A DNA stretch of 64,000 bases, from assembly GCF_043195135.1 (NCBI RefSeq), contig NZ_JBAFWP010000008.1; one strand, given 5' to 3'. Shown in pieces: positions 1 to 9,200 of this stretch. How positions within the stretch are numbered: the first letter of the stretch is position 1; each line of letters begins with the position of its first letter. The stretch comes from NCEH01 sp043195135 (lineage in GTDB: Bacteria > Pseudomonadota > Alphaproteobacteria > Rhizobiales > Xanthobacteraceae). The notes below the pieces were generated by a model. That model ran no database searches, was not told the origin of the DNA, and was given only the letters and a program-made list of their open reading frames with translations. A program made the position numbers and the translations under genes.

Positions 1-426
1 CCGTTCGCCGCCGCCATCCGCGCCGCCAATGTCATGGCCTCGCCGCTCACCGTCGCACTGGCCACCCGCTGGATCGAGGACGGCACGGCCGATTCCATCC
101 TGCGCTTCATCCGCGCCGAGACGGCCGCCCGCCAGACGCTCGCGACCCAGATCCTGCCCGCCGGAACCTTCCGCGCCGATCCGCTGAGCTTCAATCTGTG
201 GGTGGAACTGCCGGAGCCGTGGACCCGCTCGTCCTTCGTCGGCCACATGCGTTCCACCGGCATCGGCATCGTGGCGAGCGACGCCTTCGCCGCCGACGGC
301 AATCCCCCCGAAGCCGCGCGCGTGTGCCTCGGCGGGCCGGTCAGCCGGGAGAAGGTGCGCGGCGCGCTCGAATACATGGCCCATGCGCTGAGCCATTCGC
401 CGGAACACGCCTCCACCGTGCTGTGA
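1..426 (+). CDS. MocR/PdxR-type GntR-aminotransferase regulator, C-terminal part
   Basis: The frame is open from the first base, so the start lies outside the window. The visible 141 residues match the small C-terminal domain of fold-type I aminotransferases as found in MocR-family regulators: a segment rich in Ala/Arg around the ATRWIEDGTAD motif, followed by a strand-turn pattern and a final helix. MocR proteins join an N-terminal winged-helix GntR DNA-binding domain to a PLP-binding aminotransferase-like domain and usually control a nearby metabolic gene. The DNA-binding domain and the PLP lysine would be upstream and cannot be checked. A plain aminotransferase is the alternative. Confidence 0.7.
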   Translation, partial: PFAAAIRAANVMASPLTVALATRWIEDGTADSILRFIRAETAARQTLATQILPAGTFRADPLSFNLWVELPEPWTRSSFVGHMRSTGIGIVASDAFAADGNPPEAARVCLGGPVSREKVRGALEYMAHALSHSPEHASTVL

Positions 427-430
427 GCGC

Positions 431-469
431 GCTCACCCGCGCCGCTCACCCGCGCCGCTCACCCGCGCC
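431..469. repeat. Three tandem 13-bp repeats at a convergent gene junction
   Basis: The unit GCTCACCCGCGCC occurs three times without interruption, starting at 431, 444 and 457. The stop codon of the minus-strand AsmA gene (459-461) lies in the third copy. Because 13 is not a multiple of three, each unit added or lost would change the C-terminus of that gene. Confidence 0.9.
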
Positions 470-3128
470 GCTTGCACCCCGCGCCGAGCCGGTAGAGCCG
501 CGCGTCCGGCCGGCGCGCCACCGTGGCCACCTGCGGGCTGCTCAGCGCCCCGGTGATGGCGAACGGATAGCCGAGGTCGTTTTCCTTGCCGTCGAGCGGG
601 CGCGGTTCGGCATAGATGTTGATGGTGTTGCGCGGCAGGTCGATGGTGCCGCGCCCGACCACGCGCACATGGTCGGTCTCGATCACCAGCGCCGGCGTGG
701 TGCGCGCCACCCCGGCGGAGAAGGACAGGGGCACGCTGACGCAGCGCAGCGCCGTGCTGTCGTTGCGCACCGCCTCGTTGAACAGGCCGGCGATGATGCC
801 GAGGCCGGCGAGATCGAGCTTGCCGGTGGCGAGCCGCCCGCCCGTCAGGCCCACCGACACCGTGCCGTCCAGCGTGCGCAGCAGAGCGGCGTCGGAGGAG
901 GGGTCCACGGACATGTCGAACGCCACCTTCAGCCGGCCCTCGGTGGCGAAGCCCACGTTGGAGGCGTTGAGGAAGGTGGAGAGCGGCCAGCCGTCCACCG
1001 TGCCCTTGCCCCGCACCAGGGGCGGGCTGGCGGTCAAATCGCTCTGCATCGCCGCCTTGATGCGCCCGCCCATATAGGTGGCGCTGAACGGATCGAGGCG
1101 CGCCATGCCCTTGTCCAGGGTCAGCCGGGCCTTGAGGCCGCTCGCGGTGTCGCCGGCGCTGTTCAGCCGCGTGGCGGAAATGTCGAGATCGAGGTCCACG
1201 AGGCGGGCCAGGTCGATCTCGGGCGCGGCCCGCGGGTCGCGCTGCGGGTCGGGATGGTCCTGCGTGGCGGCGGTGCTGCGGCGGGCGCGATCCGCCTCCA
1301 CCGCATCGCGCGAGGCTTCCGCGAGTCCGGCGAGTTCGTCCACATGGACCAGCGGGGAGGCAAGCTTGCCCTCGAACAGGGTGCGGCCCGGGCCGAGCGC
1401 GCTGGACAGGACGCCGGTGATGTCGGTGCGGCCGAGGCTGGCCTTTCCCTCCGCCTTCAGGCTCTCCGCGCTCGCCGAGAGCATGCCGGAGAATGTGACG
1501 CGGGCATTGGAGGCGGACGAGGCCCCCATCTGCGCCGCGAAGGCGCCGAAATCCGGGATTTCGAAGGTGCTGGCGAGGCGGATCTCGTGGGGCGCGCGCG
1601 GGCCGGCGGCATCGTCGCGCACCAGCGAGAGCGTGCCGCTCATCACGCTGCTGTCGGCGATCCGCCCCTCCAGCGCATCGACGCCGATGGTGCCGTCGGT
1701 GTCCGACACGTCGAGCGTGCCCACGATCCGTCCGAGCCCGGTGCCCGGCGCCAGCAGCAGATCGGCCACCGGCAGGTCCACCGCGCCGGACAGAACCAGC
1801 CCGTCCAGCTCCAGCACGTCGTCCACCGTGCCCTTGAGGCGGAACACCGGGCGATCGCGCGGCCCGGCCTGGAGGGAAATGTCGCGCAGGCGCACCTGGC
1901 CCTTGGCCGTGCGCTCCACCGCTCCCACGGAAATCGGCCCCACCTCGCGGATCGACTGCTCGAAGGCATTGGTCTGGATCAGCATGTCGCGCAGCACCAG
2001 CTTGTCGAGGTCGCCTTCCAGGAAGCCCGAAAGGCCGGTGACCACGATGTCCCGCAGGCCGTTCGCCACCGGCGGCGCGGTGCCGGGCGCCAGCAGGTCG
2101 GAGCGGAAGGAGAGCGACAGGCCGGTGCCCGCCTCCAGGTCCGCCAGGCCGCCCACGAGGGTGAGCGTCTCGCCCGCGGCAAGGGTGGCGGCGAACGACA
2201 GGTCCCTGACCGCCAGCGCGCCGGGATCGCCCGCCAGGGTGAAATCGAGCCGCGCCGCGCCGTCCTCCGCGCGCGCCAGCGATATCAGTTGCAGCAGGTC
2301 GCCGATGCTGGCGGAGCGCGCCGCCACCTGGAGCGCGATGTTACGGTCGAACGCCGCCGAGGCGGACGATCCGGCAAGGTCGATGCTGAGGCCGTGGGTC
2401 ACCAGGGCGATCTGCGTGCCGAAGCGACCGTCCGCCGGCTTGGGCTCGCGATCCAGCGTGCCGTTGAGCGTCACCTTCTCCCCATTATAGCTGCCGCTCG
2501 CCGAGAGGCGCTGGGCGCCGGCCACCGAATCATAGGTGCTGGAAAGGCGGTCCACCCGCAGGGCGAAATTCCAGCCCTGGGGGTCGTTCGCCTCTTCCAG
2601 CAGCAGGTCGCGGATCTCCACCGTGGGCACTGCCGTCAGGACGCCGACGATGCGGGCGCTGACCGGGCGGGACGTGGGATCGTCGCTGTCCAGCGGGGCG
2701 TCGGCGGGGGGCAGGGCCGCGCCGGGCCCGGAGACGGTTCCCGCGCCGATGCGCGCGGCCGGCGGCGAGGCCATGGGCAGGAGGACGCGCACCCCCTCCA
2801 CCTCCACCGCATCCACCGCGAGCCCGCCCAGCCAGCCGGAATAATCCGCGAGGGTGAGCGCGACCGTCTCCAGATGCAGCTCGACACCGGCGCCGGCAAG
2901 GTCGAGCACGGTGACATCGCCGAGCCGGACGGTGAAGCGGGGAAGCAGATCCACGCTCACCGCGCCGCGCACCTCCACGTCCGGCCCGACGCTGGCGCGC
3001 AGGAAGCGTTCCGCCAGATCCTGCCGCCGCGCCGAGAAGGCCTCCATCTGGGTGAGCGCCACCACGCCGGCCACCGCCAGAAGCAGGGCCGCCGCCGCGA
3101 CGGCCGCGAGCCTCACCAGCCACCGCAT
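459..3128 (-). CDS. AsmA family protein, inner-membrane anchored
   Basis: 889 residues. One N-terminal membrane segment (about residues 4-25, Ala/Leu/Val rich) is followed by a large predicted periplasmic part. The last 200 residues carry the AsmA C-terminal pattern (LDGTVSVGLTGGRL, then a stretch on repressor-like core and ends with DLPRNTINIYAEPRP). AsmA proteins belong to the bridge-like lipid-transport and envelope-assembly group. The start at 3128 (MRWLVR) was chosen because it gives a normal signal anchor; the open frame upstream to 3335 encodes unrelated Arg/Pro-rich residues and overlaps the start region of the divergent pirin gene. The exact substrate cannot be told. Confidence 0.8.
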   Translation of the reverse strand: MRWLVRLAAVAAAALLLAVAGVVALTQMEAFSARRQDLAERFLRASVGPDVEVRGAVSVDLLPRFTVRLGDVTVLDLAGAGVELHLETVALTLADYSGWLGGLAVDAVEVEGVRVLLPMASPPAARIGAGTVSGPGAALPPADAPLDSDDPTSRPVSARIVGVLTAVPTVEIRDLLLEEANDPQGWNFALRVDRLSSTYDSVAGAQRLSASGSYNGEKVTLNGTLDREPKPADGRFGTQIALVTHGLSIDLAGSSASAAFDRNIALQVAARSASIGDLLQLISLARAEDGAARLDFTLAGDPGALAVRDLSFAATLAAGETLTLVGGLADLEAGTGLSLSFRSDLLAPGTAPPVANGLRDIVVTGLSGFLEGDLDKLVLRDMLIQTNAFEQSIREVGPISVGAVERTAKGQVRLRDISLQAGPRDRPVFRLKGTVDDVLELDGLVLSGAVDLPVADLLLAPGTGLGRIVGTLDVSDTDGTIGVDALEGRIADSSVMSGTLSLVRDDAAGPRAPHEIRLASTFEIPDFGAFAAQMGASSASNARVTFSGMLSASAESLKAEGKASLGRTDITGVLSSALGPGRTLFEGKLASPLVHVDELAGLAEASRDAVEADRARRSTAATQDHPDPQRDPRAAPEIDLARLVDLDLDISATRLNSAGDTASGLKARLTLDKGMARLDPFSATYMGGRIKAAMQSDLTASPPLVRGKGTVDGWPLSTFLNASNVGFATEGRLKVAFDMSVDPSSDAALLRTLDGTVSVGLTGGRLATGKLDLAGLGIIAGLFNEAVRNDSTALRCVSVPLSFSAGVARTTPALVIETDHVRVVGRGTIDLPRNTINIYAEPRPLDGKENDLGYPFAITGALSSPQVATVARRPDARLYRLGAGCKRRG

Positions 3129-3289
3129 CCCACGCTCCCTGTTCGATGCCGCACCGCGACATCCGCCTGGGCTCCTTTGTGTCACGCTTTTGGGATCGGC
3201 GTCACCTTGGCCGCCGCGTGGCGGCAGGTGCGCTTTGCGCGCGCCCGTGGCACCATGGACGACAGCGAAAACGCGCACGGGAGCCGACC

Positions 3290-4213
3290 ATGAGCTGGAT
3301 GCCCTCCTCCGACCCGGTGCTTGGCGATGCGCCATCCTGCGACGCGCTCGATCTTGTGATCGTGCCGCGCGTGCGCGATCTCGGCGACGGCTTCTCCGTG
3401 CGCCGCGCGTTGCCCCACGGCAAGCGGCAGATGGTCGGTCCGTTCATCTTCTTCGACCAGATGGGACCGGTGCAGTTCGTGGCCGGGCAGGGGCTCGACG
3501 TGCGGCCCCATCCCCATATCGGCCTTGCCACCGTGACCTATCTGTTCGACGGCAAGATCGTGCATCGCGACAGCGAGGGCAATGCGCTGGAGATTACGCC
3601 CGGCGCCATGAACCTCATGACCGCCGGGCGCGGCATCGCCCATTCCGAGCGCTCGCCCCTGGAGGCGCGGGCGGGCAATGCGGCCGGCACTATGTACGGC
3701 ATCCAGAGCTGGATCGCGCTGCCCGCCGCCCATGAGGAAACCGACCCCTCGTTCCAGCATTTCGCCTCCAGCGACCTGCCGGTGATCGAGGACACCGGCG
3801 TATGGGCACGGGTGATCGCCGGCACGGCGTTCGGCCAGCGCTCTCCGGTGGGCATGCTTTCGGACTGGCTCTATGCGGAAGTGGCCCTGCAGCCGGGCGC
3901 GAGCGCGCCGCTCGACGCCGACACCGAGGAGCGGGCGATCTATGTGGTGTCCGGCGAGGTGGAGATCGCCGGCGACGTGTTCGAGGGCCCACGCCTTCTC
4001 ATCTTCCGCCCCGGCGATCGCATCACGGTGCGCGCGCGCACGCCGGCCCGCATGATGTTCCTCGGCGGCACGGCGCTGGAGGGGCCGCGCTATCTGTGGT
4101 GGAATTTCGTCTCTTCCCGCAAGGAGCGCATCGAGCAGGCGAAAGAGGACTGGAAAACCGGCCGCTTCGCCGCCGTGCCGGGCGAACACGAGTTCATCCC
4201 CCTGCCGGAGTGA
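3290..4213 (+). CDS. Pirin family protein (bicupin)
   Basis: 307 residues, the usual pirin length. Metal-binding residues of the N-terminal cupin are visible: His74 and His76 in RPHPHIGLATVTY, then His118 and Glu120 in GRGIAHSERSP. Pirins are cupin proteins; some are quercetin dioxygenases and others bind regulators, so the exact job is open. The start at 3290 follows a GGGAG at 3280-3284 and begins the conserved region; the upstream in-frame stretch is not conserved-looking. The gene is divergent from the AsmA gene. The repeat at 4217 begins three bases after its stop codon. Confidence 0.85.
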   Translation: MSWMPSSDPVLGDAPSCDALDLVIVPRVRDLGDGFSVRRALPHGKRQMVGPFIFFDQMGPVQFVAGQGLDVRPHPHIGLATVTYLFDGKIVHRDSEGNALEITPGAMNLMTAGRGIAHSERSPLEARAGNAAGTMYGIQSWIALPAAHEETDPSFQHFASSDLPVIEDTGVWARVIAGTAFGQRSPVGMLSDWLYAEVALQPGASAPLDADTEERAIYVVSGEVEIAGDVFEGPRLLIFRPGDRITVRARTPARMMFLGGTALEGPRYLWWNFVSSRKERIEQAKEDWKTGRFAAVPGEHEFIPLPE

Positions 4214-4216
4214 GGG

Positions 4217-4408
4217 GCGCGATCTTGCGGAGGATCTTTTGAAATAAGGCCGCCTGCGGCGGGGTTTTGCGCTCGGTCCCGGCCCTCCTTCCACTGCGCT
4301 GCGCTTCGTTTCAGTCGGCTGGCACACGGGTCGGCTCTCGCGTCCCGGACGCATGGAGCGTCAGCGCCATGCGAGCCGGGACCCAGCACAAGGACTCCCG
4401 CGCAGCGG
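4217..4408. repeat. First copy of a 190-bp direct repeat flanking the GIY-YIG gene
   Basis: Matches 4691-4881 at almost every position, with a few substitutions and one indel. Its first bases encode Asp-Leu-Ala-Glu-Asp-Leu-Leu-Lys-stop, which is the last eight codons of the GIY-YIG gene found in the other copy (there ending Arg-stop). It is therefore the remnant of a second nuclease-plus-repeat unit whose coding part is lost. The 3' half contains an inverted repeat built on GAGCCGGGACCCAGC. Confidence 0.9.
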
Positions 4409-4430
4409 CTTCCCCTGATACCTTTGCCGC

Positions 4431-4721
4431 ATGGAAGGCTTTGCCGTCTATATCCTGGCAAGTGCGAGAAACGGCACGCTGTATGTCGGCGTGACGAGCG
4501 ATCTGCACCGCCGCATGGGCGAGCATCGTTCCGGTGCGGTTCCAGGTTTCACGCGCACCTATGGCGTCTATCGACTGGTGCACGTCCAATTCTTCCAGAG
4601 CTTGGACGATGCGCGGACGCAGGAGCGGCGGTTGAAGAGAGGGAATCGCGCCTGGAAACTCGCCCTCATCGAGCGCGACAACCCCGGTTGGCGCGATCTT
4701 GCGGAGGATCTTTTGAGATAA
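4431..4721 (+). CDS. GIY-YIG nuclease family protein (small, UPF0213-like)
   Basis: 96 residues, a complete small GIY-YIG domain. The two signature strands are VYIL (residues 6-9) and LYVGVT (17-22). The catalytic Arg is in DLHRRMGEH (about residue 26-28), and a conserved ERRLKR segment follows. Proteins of this size are stand-alone nucleases of unsettled role, suggested to act in DNA repair or with repeats. The coding end lies inside a 190-bp repeat that is also present just upstream of the gene without the nuclease. That layout suggests the gene and its 3' repeat moved or duplicated as a unit of about 474 bp. Confidence 0.85.
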   Translation: MEGFAVYILASARNGTLYVGVTSDLHRRMGEHRSGAVPGFTRTYGVYRLVHVQFFQSLDDARTQERRLKRGNRAWKLALIERDNPGWRDLAEDLLR

Positions 4722-4881
4722 GGCCGCCTGCGGCGGGGTTTTGCGCTGGGTCCCGGCTCTCCTTCCACTGCGCTGCGCTTCGTTTCAGTCGGCTGGGACA
4801 CAAGACGGCTCTCGCGTCCCGGACGCATGGAGCGCAGCGCAATGCGAGCCGGGACCCAGCACAAGGACTCCCGCGCAGCGG
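4691..4881. repeat. Second copy of the 190-bp repeat, overlapping the 3' end of the GIY-YIG gene
   Basis: Begins inside the last ten codons of the nuclease gene. It contains a perfect inverted repeat GCTGGGTCCCGGCTC (4746-4760 region) and GAGCCGGGACCCAGC (about 4846-4860), so the transcript would fold into a long hairpin. Similar proline/cysteine-free, stop-poor repeats are common between genes in Hyphomicrobiales. Confidence 0.9.
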
Positions 4882-4907
4882 TCCGTCGCTTCCTACACTC
4901 CCAACCC

Positions 4908-6197
4908 CTAAAGCCGGTCCCGCAGCGCGTAATAGCTGAGCCCGGCCACCAGCAGGGGATAGCGCAGCAGGGTGCCGCCGATGAAGGGCGGCACGGGCAG
5001 GCGTTCCAGCAGATCGAGCCGGCCCACCTGGCCGCGCACCGCCTCCGCCAGGATCTTGCCGAACAAGGGCGCCAGCACCACGCCCTGGCCGGAATAGCCG
5101 GCGGAAGCCAGCACATGGGGCGAGAGGCGGCGCACGAAGGGGTTGCGCGTCATGGTAATGCCGAGCGTGCCGCCCCAGCCGTAATCGAGCTTCACGTCGG
5201 CGAGCTGGGGGAAGATGCGGGTCATGAAGGGCCGCACGAAGTCCATCACCTGCGGCCGCAGCGAGCGGCGATAGCTTTCCCCGCCGCCGAACAGCAGCCG
5301 CCGGTCCGGCGTCATGCGGAAATAATTCACCACGAACCGGCTGTCCGCCACCGCCGCCGGCCCGCGGATGATGCCCTCCGCCCGCTCGCCCAGGGGTTCG
5401 GTGACGGCGATGTAATTGTTGATGGGCATGACGTGGTGGTCCACCCGGCGGTCCAGCCCGTCCATCAGCCCGTTGCCGCACAGCAGGAGCAGATCCGCCG
5501 TCACCGTTCCGCCGTCGGTTTCCACCGCGACGCCGCCGCCGGCCGCCGCTCCCTCGGCGATGCGCAGGGCGCGGCTGTGCTCGAAGATGCGGGCGCCCGC
5601 CGCGCGCGCCGCGCCGGCGAGGCCGAGGGCGAAATTCAGCGGGTGGAGATGGCCGGCCCCATGGTCCAGCAGGCCGCCATAATAGCCGGGGGCGCCGACC
5701 AGGGCGTGCAACTGCTCGCGGTCCAGCGGCTCGGTCTTGTCGTAGCCATAGGTGTCGGCGAGATGGCGCCCGTAGGCGTGGCTTTCGGCGACATAATTGG
5801 GCTTGTGGTCGGCGAGGATCAGGCCCGGCGTGAGGTCGCAGGCGATGGCGTGGCGCGCGATGAGGTCGGCCGCGAGCGCCTTCGCCTCCTCCGCGAGGTC
5901 CCAGAGCTTGCGGGCGTCGGCAAGGCCGAGCGCCTGTTCGAGATAATCCTGGTGGCGCCGCTGGCCGCTGTGGATCTGACCGCCATTGCGGCCCGAGGCG
6001 CCCGAGCCCACGCGGCCGCCTTCCAGAACCACCACGTCCACACCGGCTTCCGCAAGATGAAGCGCGGCGGAGAGCCCGGTATAGCCGCCGCCGACGATCG
6101 CCACGTCCGCGCGCACGGCACCGGAGAGGCGCGGCAAGTCGGGGAACGGGGTCGCGGTCGCCGCATACCAGGATTGGGGATGGCCGCCGAACGTCAT
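4908..6197 (-). CDS. FAD-dependent amine oxidoreductase, gamma-glutamylputrescine oxidase-like
   Basis: 429 residues of the DAO (D-amino-acid oxidase) fold. The FAD-binding dinucleotide motif IVGGGYTGLSAA is near residue 33, and the GSGASGRNGGQ motif typical of the PuuB/OrdL group lies about 30 residues later. PuuB oxidises gamma-glutamylputrescine to the aldehyde in putrescine breakdown. The gene lies downstream of a PuuA-like glutamine synthetase on the same strand, with a 204-bp gap holding a palindromic repeat pair. That pairing supports a polyamine or amine role, but the other puu genes are not here and the substrate is inferred. An AGGGACA ribosome site precedes ATG 6197. Confidence 0.8.
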   Translation of the reverse strand: MTFGGHPQSWYAATATPFPDLPRLSGAVRADVAIVGGGYTGLSAALHLAEAGVDVVVLEGGRVGSGASGRNGGQIHSGQRRHQDYLEQALGLADARKLWDLAEEAKALAADLIARHAIACDLTPGLILADHKPNYVAESHAYGRHLADTYGYDKTEPLDREQLHALVGAPGYYGGLLDHGAGHLHPLNFALGLAGAARAAGARIFEHSRALRIAEGAAAGGGVAVETDGGTVTADLLLLCGNGLMDGLDRRVDHHVMPINNYIAVTEPLGERAEGIIRGPAAVADSRFVVNYFRMTPDRRLLFGGGESYRRSLRPQVMDFVRPFMTRIFPQLADVKLDYGWGGTLGITMTRNPFVRRLSPHVLASAGYSGQGVVLAPLFGKILAEAVRGQVGRLDLLERLPVPPFIGGTLLRYPLLVAGLSYYALRDRL

Positions 6198-6241
6198 GGG
6201 TGTCCCTGTGTGGTGGGCGGGAGGCGTTGCGCCTCCAGCTC

Positions 6242-6364
6242 TTCCCCCTCCCTAGCCCTCCCCCGCAAGCGGGAGAGGGGACGCGCCGTTTATGCGGATG
6301 GGCTTGAGTACGAGCCTGCTCGAACTCCCTCTCCCGCTTGCGGGGGAGGGTTGGGGAGGGGGAA
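6242..6364. repeat. Inverted pair of GC-rich REP-like palindromes
   Basis: Left element 6242-6280 and right element 6325-6364 are near reverse complements. Each holds the core CCCTCCCCCGCAAGCGGGAG, itself a palindrome around GCTTGC/GCAAGC. The inverted spacing is that of a REP doublet (BIME/REPIN). It lies between the glutamine-synthetase-like and oxidase genes and could trim or stabilise their joint transcript. Confidence 0.85.
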
Positions 6365-6401
6365 TGCGGCTTCCTCGTCGGCACGTTCTCGCCGCGCGCC
6401 C

Positions 6402-7805
6402 CTAAACGTTCAGCAGCAGATATTCCCGCTCCCAGGGCGAGATCACCCGCATGAAGGTCTCGAACTCCGCCTGCTTCACCGCCGCATAGGTCGTGATGAA
6501 GCTCTTGCCGAGCACCTCGGCGAGGTCCTCGTTCTCCTCGAAGGCGGCGACCGCCTCCAGCAGGCCGCGCGGCAGGTCGAAGTCCAGGTCCTTGGCGTCG
6601 CCCTCCAGCGGCTCGGTGGGGCGCAGGCCCTTCTGGATGCCGATATAGCCGCAGGCCAGCGACGCCGCGATGACCAGATAGGGGTTGGCGTCGGAGGAGG
6701 GGACGCGGTTCTCCACCCGGCGCGCGGCCGGCGGGGCCGGAGGCACGCGCAGGCCGGCGGTGCGGTTGTCATAGCCCCATTGCACATTGATGGGGGCCAT
6801 GGAGTCGCGCGTCAGCCGGCGGTAGGAATTCACATAAGGCGCCAGGATGCACATGACCGAGGGCAGGTATTTCTGATGCCCGGCGAGGAAGGAGAAGAAT
6901 TCCGGCGTCGGATCGCCGTCATCGTCGGAGAAGATGTTCTTCCCCGTCTCGGCGGAGACCACCGACTGGTGGATGTGCATGGCGCTGCCCGGCTCGTTGG
7001 CGATGGGCTTGGCCATGAAGGTGGCGTAGATCTTGTGGGCGAGCGCGGCCTCGCGGATGGTGCGCTTGAACAGGAACACCTGGTCGGCGAGTTCCAGCGG
7101 GTCGCCGTGGCGCAAATTGATTTCCATCTGCGCCGCGCCGTCCTCGTGGATCAGCGTGTCGATCTCCAGGCCCTGGGCCTCGGAATAATCGTAGATGTCC
7201 TCGAACAGGGCGTCGAACTCGTTCACCGCCTGGATCGAATAGGACTGGCGGCCGATCTCCGGCCGACCCGAGCGGCCGACGGGCGGCTTCAGGGGATAGT
7301 CGGGGTCCACATTGGGCTCGACCAGGTAGAATTCGATCTCGGGCGCCACCACCGGCTTCCAGCCGCGCTTGGCATAGAGCGCCAGCACGTTCTTCAGCAC
7401 CTGACGCGGAGCGAGTTCCACCGGGCGTCCGTCGCGATGATAGGCGTTGTGGATGATCTGGGCGGTCGGGTCCTGCGCCCAGGGCACGGAGCACAGGGTG
7501 GAGAAATCGGGCTCCAGCACCAGGTCGGAATCCGCGATCACGGAATCCACCAGCCCCTCATAGGAGGGATATTCGCCGGAAATGGTCTGGAAGAAGACCG
7601 AGAGCGGCAGGTTCATCACCGGCGAGGAGAGGAACTTGGAGGCCGGCATGATCTTGCCCCGGGCGACGCCCGCAAGGTCCGGGACGGTGCATTCGATCTC
7701 GGTGATGCCGCGAGACACCATCCAGGCTTTCGCCTCCGCCAGGGATTTGACGCCGCGCGGCAGCGCCAGATGTTCCGATTCGCCCGCTTTGCTCCGTTTA
7801 GCCAT
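6402..7805 (-). CDS. Glutamine synthetase family protein, gamma-glutamylputrescine synthetase-like
   Basis: 467 residues. The glutamine-synthetase core is recognisable: MHIHQS after a Gly-Ser-Ala (metal/ATP site), NRTAGLRVP, and the NRVPSSDANPYL signature near the end. Length and the short N-terminal domain fit the PuuA-like group, which ligates glutamate to an amine such as putrescine using ATP, rather than the classical GlnA (no adenylylation-site context seen). ATG 7805 has GAGAGGA seven bases upstream; the longer frame to 8015 lacks a site. It is upstream of the gamma-glutamylputrescine oxidase-like gene, consistent with two consecutive steps. The true substrate amine is not known. Confidence 0.85.
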   Translation of the reverse strand: MAKRSKAGESEHLALPRGVKSLAEAKAWMVSRGITEIECTVPDLAGVARGKIMPASKFLSSPVMNLPLSVFFQTISGEYPSYEGLVDSVIADSDLVLEPDFSTLCSVPWAQDPTAQIIHNAYHRDGRPVELAPRQVLKNVLALYAKRGWKPVVAPEIEFYLVEPNVDPDYPLKPPVGRSGRPEIGRQSYSIQAVNEFDALFEDIYDYSEAQGLEIDTLIHEDGAAQMEINLRHGDPLELADQVFLFKRTIREAALAHKIYATFMAKPIANEPGSAMHIHQSVVSAETGKNIFSDDDGDPTPEFFSFLAGHQKYLPSVMCILAPYVNSYRRLTRDSMAPINVQWGYDNRTAGLRVPPAPPAARRVENRVPSSDANPYLVIAASLACGYIGIQKGLRPTEPLEGDAKDLDFDLPRGLLEAVAAFEENEDLAEVLGKSFITTYAAVKQAEFETFMRVISPWEREYLLLNV

Positions 7806-8027
7806 GATGTCCTCTCGCGTGACCGAACGCACGCACGGCCAGGGAACACCTGCCCATGGGGCGAAGTCAACGCGGGCTGCGCTGCAACACGGCAAAAGCG
7901 CAAAAGAACGGGAGTGGAACGAATCGCGGTCGAATCGAGAGTCGGGAAAGGTTCGCGTTTTGCCCCGTACTAGGGTTAGTGGGACTCGCCCCGCGGTAAC
8001 CGATTCCGGTGGCAAACGGTGGCTGCG

Positions 8028-8912
8028 CTATTGCGGCTTCGGTGCGTTAACCGGAACCGTATTTTCCTTCACCACGGTGTCGAAGGCAGTGGCTTCCAGG
8101 ATCGCGGTGCCGATCATGGTGGCGATGGAGACCTTGAACGGGGCCAGCAGGCGGGTGCCGGCGACGGGCACCAGCCACACGAACATCTCTTTGTTTTCCT
8201 GCATGTATTTGACGGTGTAGCGGGTCGGCCGGTGGCCCGCCACGGGGGTGTAGGCGGCGCGGCACACCACGGCGGGGCCGCTGTAGCCCTTGGCGAGCTT
8301 CACCTGTTCCACCCGCAGATAGCTCAGCGAGATGTCGTAGCGCTGGCGCCCGTCGAACACCGGAATGGAGCGGTCGCAGGCGGCGGCGGAGAGCATGTCC
8401 ACGGTGCCGGGCACATAGACGAAGGCGCCGCTCATGGGATCGATGATGTTGGTCAGATGGGCGTTGGTGATTTCCACGCGATCCGGCAGGGGCTTGATCG
8501 GCGGCTCCACCACCAGTTCCTTCACCGTGTTGTTCGCCACCGCGAAGCGCACGCCCTCGGCCTTGCCGTCCGCCTCGGCGGCCACGGCGAACACCTGCGG
8601 CACCACCTTGCCGACACCGATGGCGCCGCGCGCCGCGACGCTGCCCTTGCCGGAGGAGACCGCGCGCAGCACGCCGGTGATGCGGCCGGTGGCGGCGATC
8701 TCGTAGCTCGTGCCGGTGGCCTCGGCCACCAGGGTGGCGCGGCCGATCTCGACGCCGCCCACGGTGAGGGAATATTTCGCGTCCAGCCGCCCGTCCGCCC
8801 GCGCGGCGCCGGTCGCCGCGGGCAGGATGGCGCCCAGGCACAGCGCGGCGGCCGCGCACGGCCCCAGGCGGCGGAGGAGGCGACCCACGGGGGAAGCAAC
8901 TTTGGTCATCAT
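8028..8912 (-). CDS. DUF3108 domain exported protein
   Basis: 294 residues from ATG 8912, which has AGGACCC just upstream (a second ATG follows at 8909). An N-terminal signal sequence (Arg/Leu-rich, then Ala-rich hydrophobic core, cleavage near ARADG) is followed by a beta-rich DUF3108 domain with the YSLTVGGVEIGRA opening and the YTVKYMQENKEM ending. DUF3108 proteins are periplasmic or outer-membrane-associated proteins of unknown function. It is read in the same direction as the glutamine-synthetase-like gene but 222 bp upstream of it. Confidence 0.8.
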   Translation of the reverse strand: MMTKVASPVGRLLRRLGPCAAAALCLGAILPAATGAARADGRLDAKYSLTVGGVEIGRATLVAEATGTSYEIAATGRITGVLRAVSSGKGSVAARGAIGVGKVVPQVFAVAAEADGKAEGVRFAVANNTVKELVVEPPIKPLPDRVEITNAHLTNIIDPMSGAFVYVPGTVDMLSAAACDRSIPVFDGRQRYDISLSYLRVEQVKLAKGYSGPAVVCRAAYTPVAGHRPTRYTVKYMQENKEMFVWLVPVAGTRLLAPFKVSIATMIGTAILEATAFDTVVKENTVPVNAPKPQ

Positions 8913-9200
8913 CGGGTCCTGGAAAGGCGGCGGGTCGGCACCCGGCGGAGCGTCCGGCCCTGCTGCTGTCTCCGGCATGCCGGGGGAAGGCGGCTGAACT
9001 GTGGCTCTCGGGCGTGGCAGAACGCGGCGCTTCGGATCGAAAAATGACCCGGACGACCGCTCGAGAGGTGTTGGTTATTGACTTCCCACCTCAGAGTCAC
9101 GATCTTCTGTGTCCGCTCTTGGTCGGGGGCTTCTGGCTGCGCGCTTTCCTGTGAAGTTGTGCGCCGATTCCCTAAGCCGCGCGCGATCCAATATAATGGC

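Noticed and set aside
198..3293. 1031-residue open frame opposite the AsmA gene
   Set aside because: Arg/His/Gly-rich antisense shadow produced by high GC content; it has no family resemblance and lies opposite a well-supported AsmA gene.
4827..7973. 1048-residue plus-strand frame over the oxidase and glutamine-synthetase genes
   Set aside because: Antisense of two clear genes; composition typical of the reverse frame of GC-rich coding DNA and it reads through a repeat pair.
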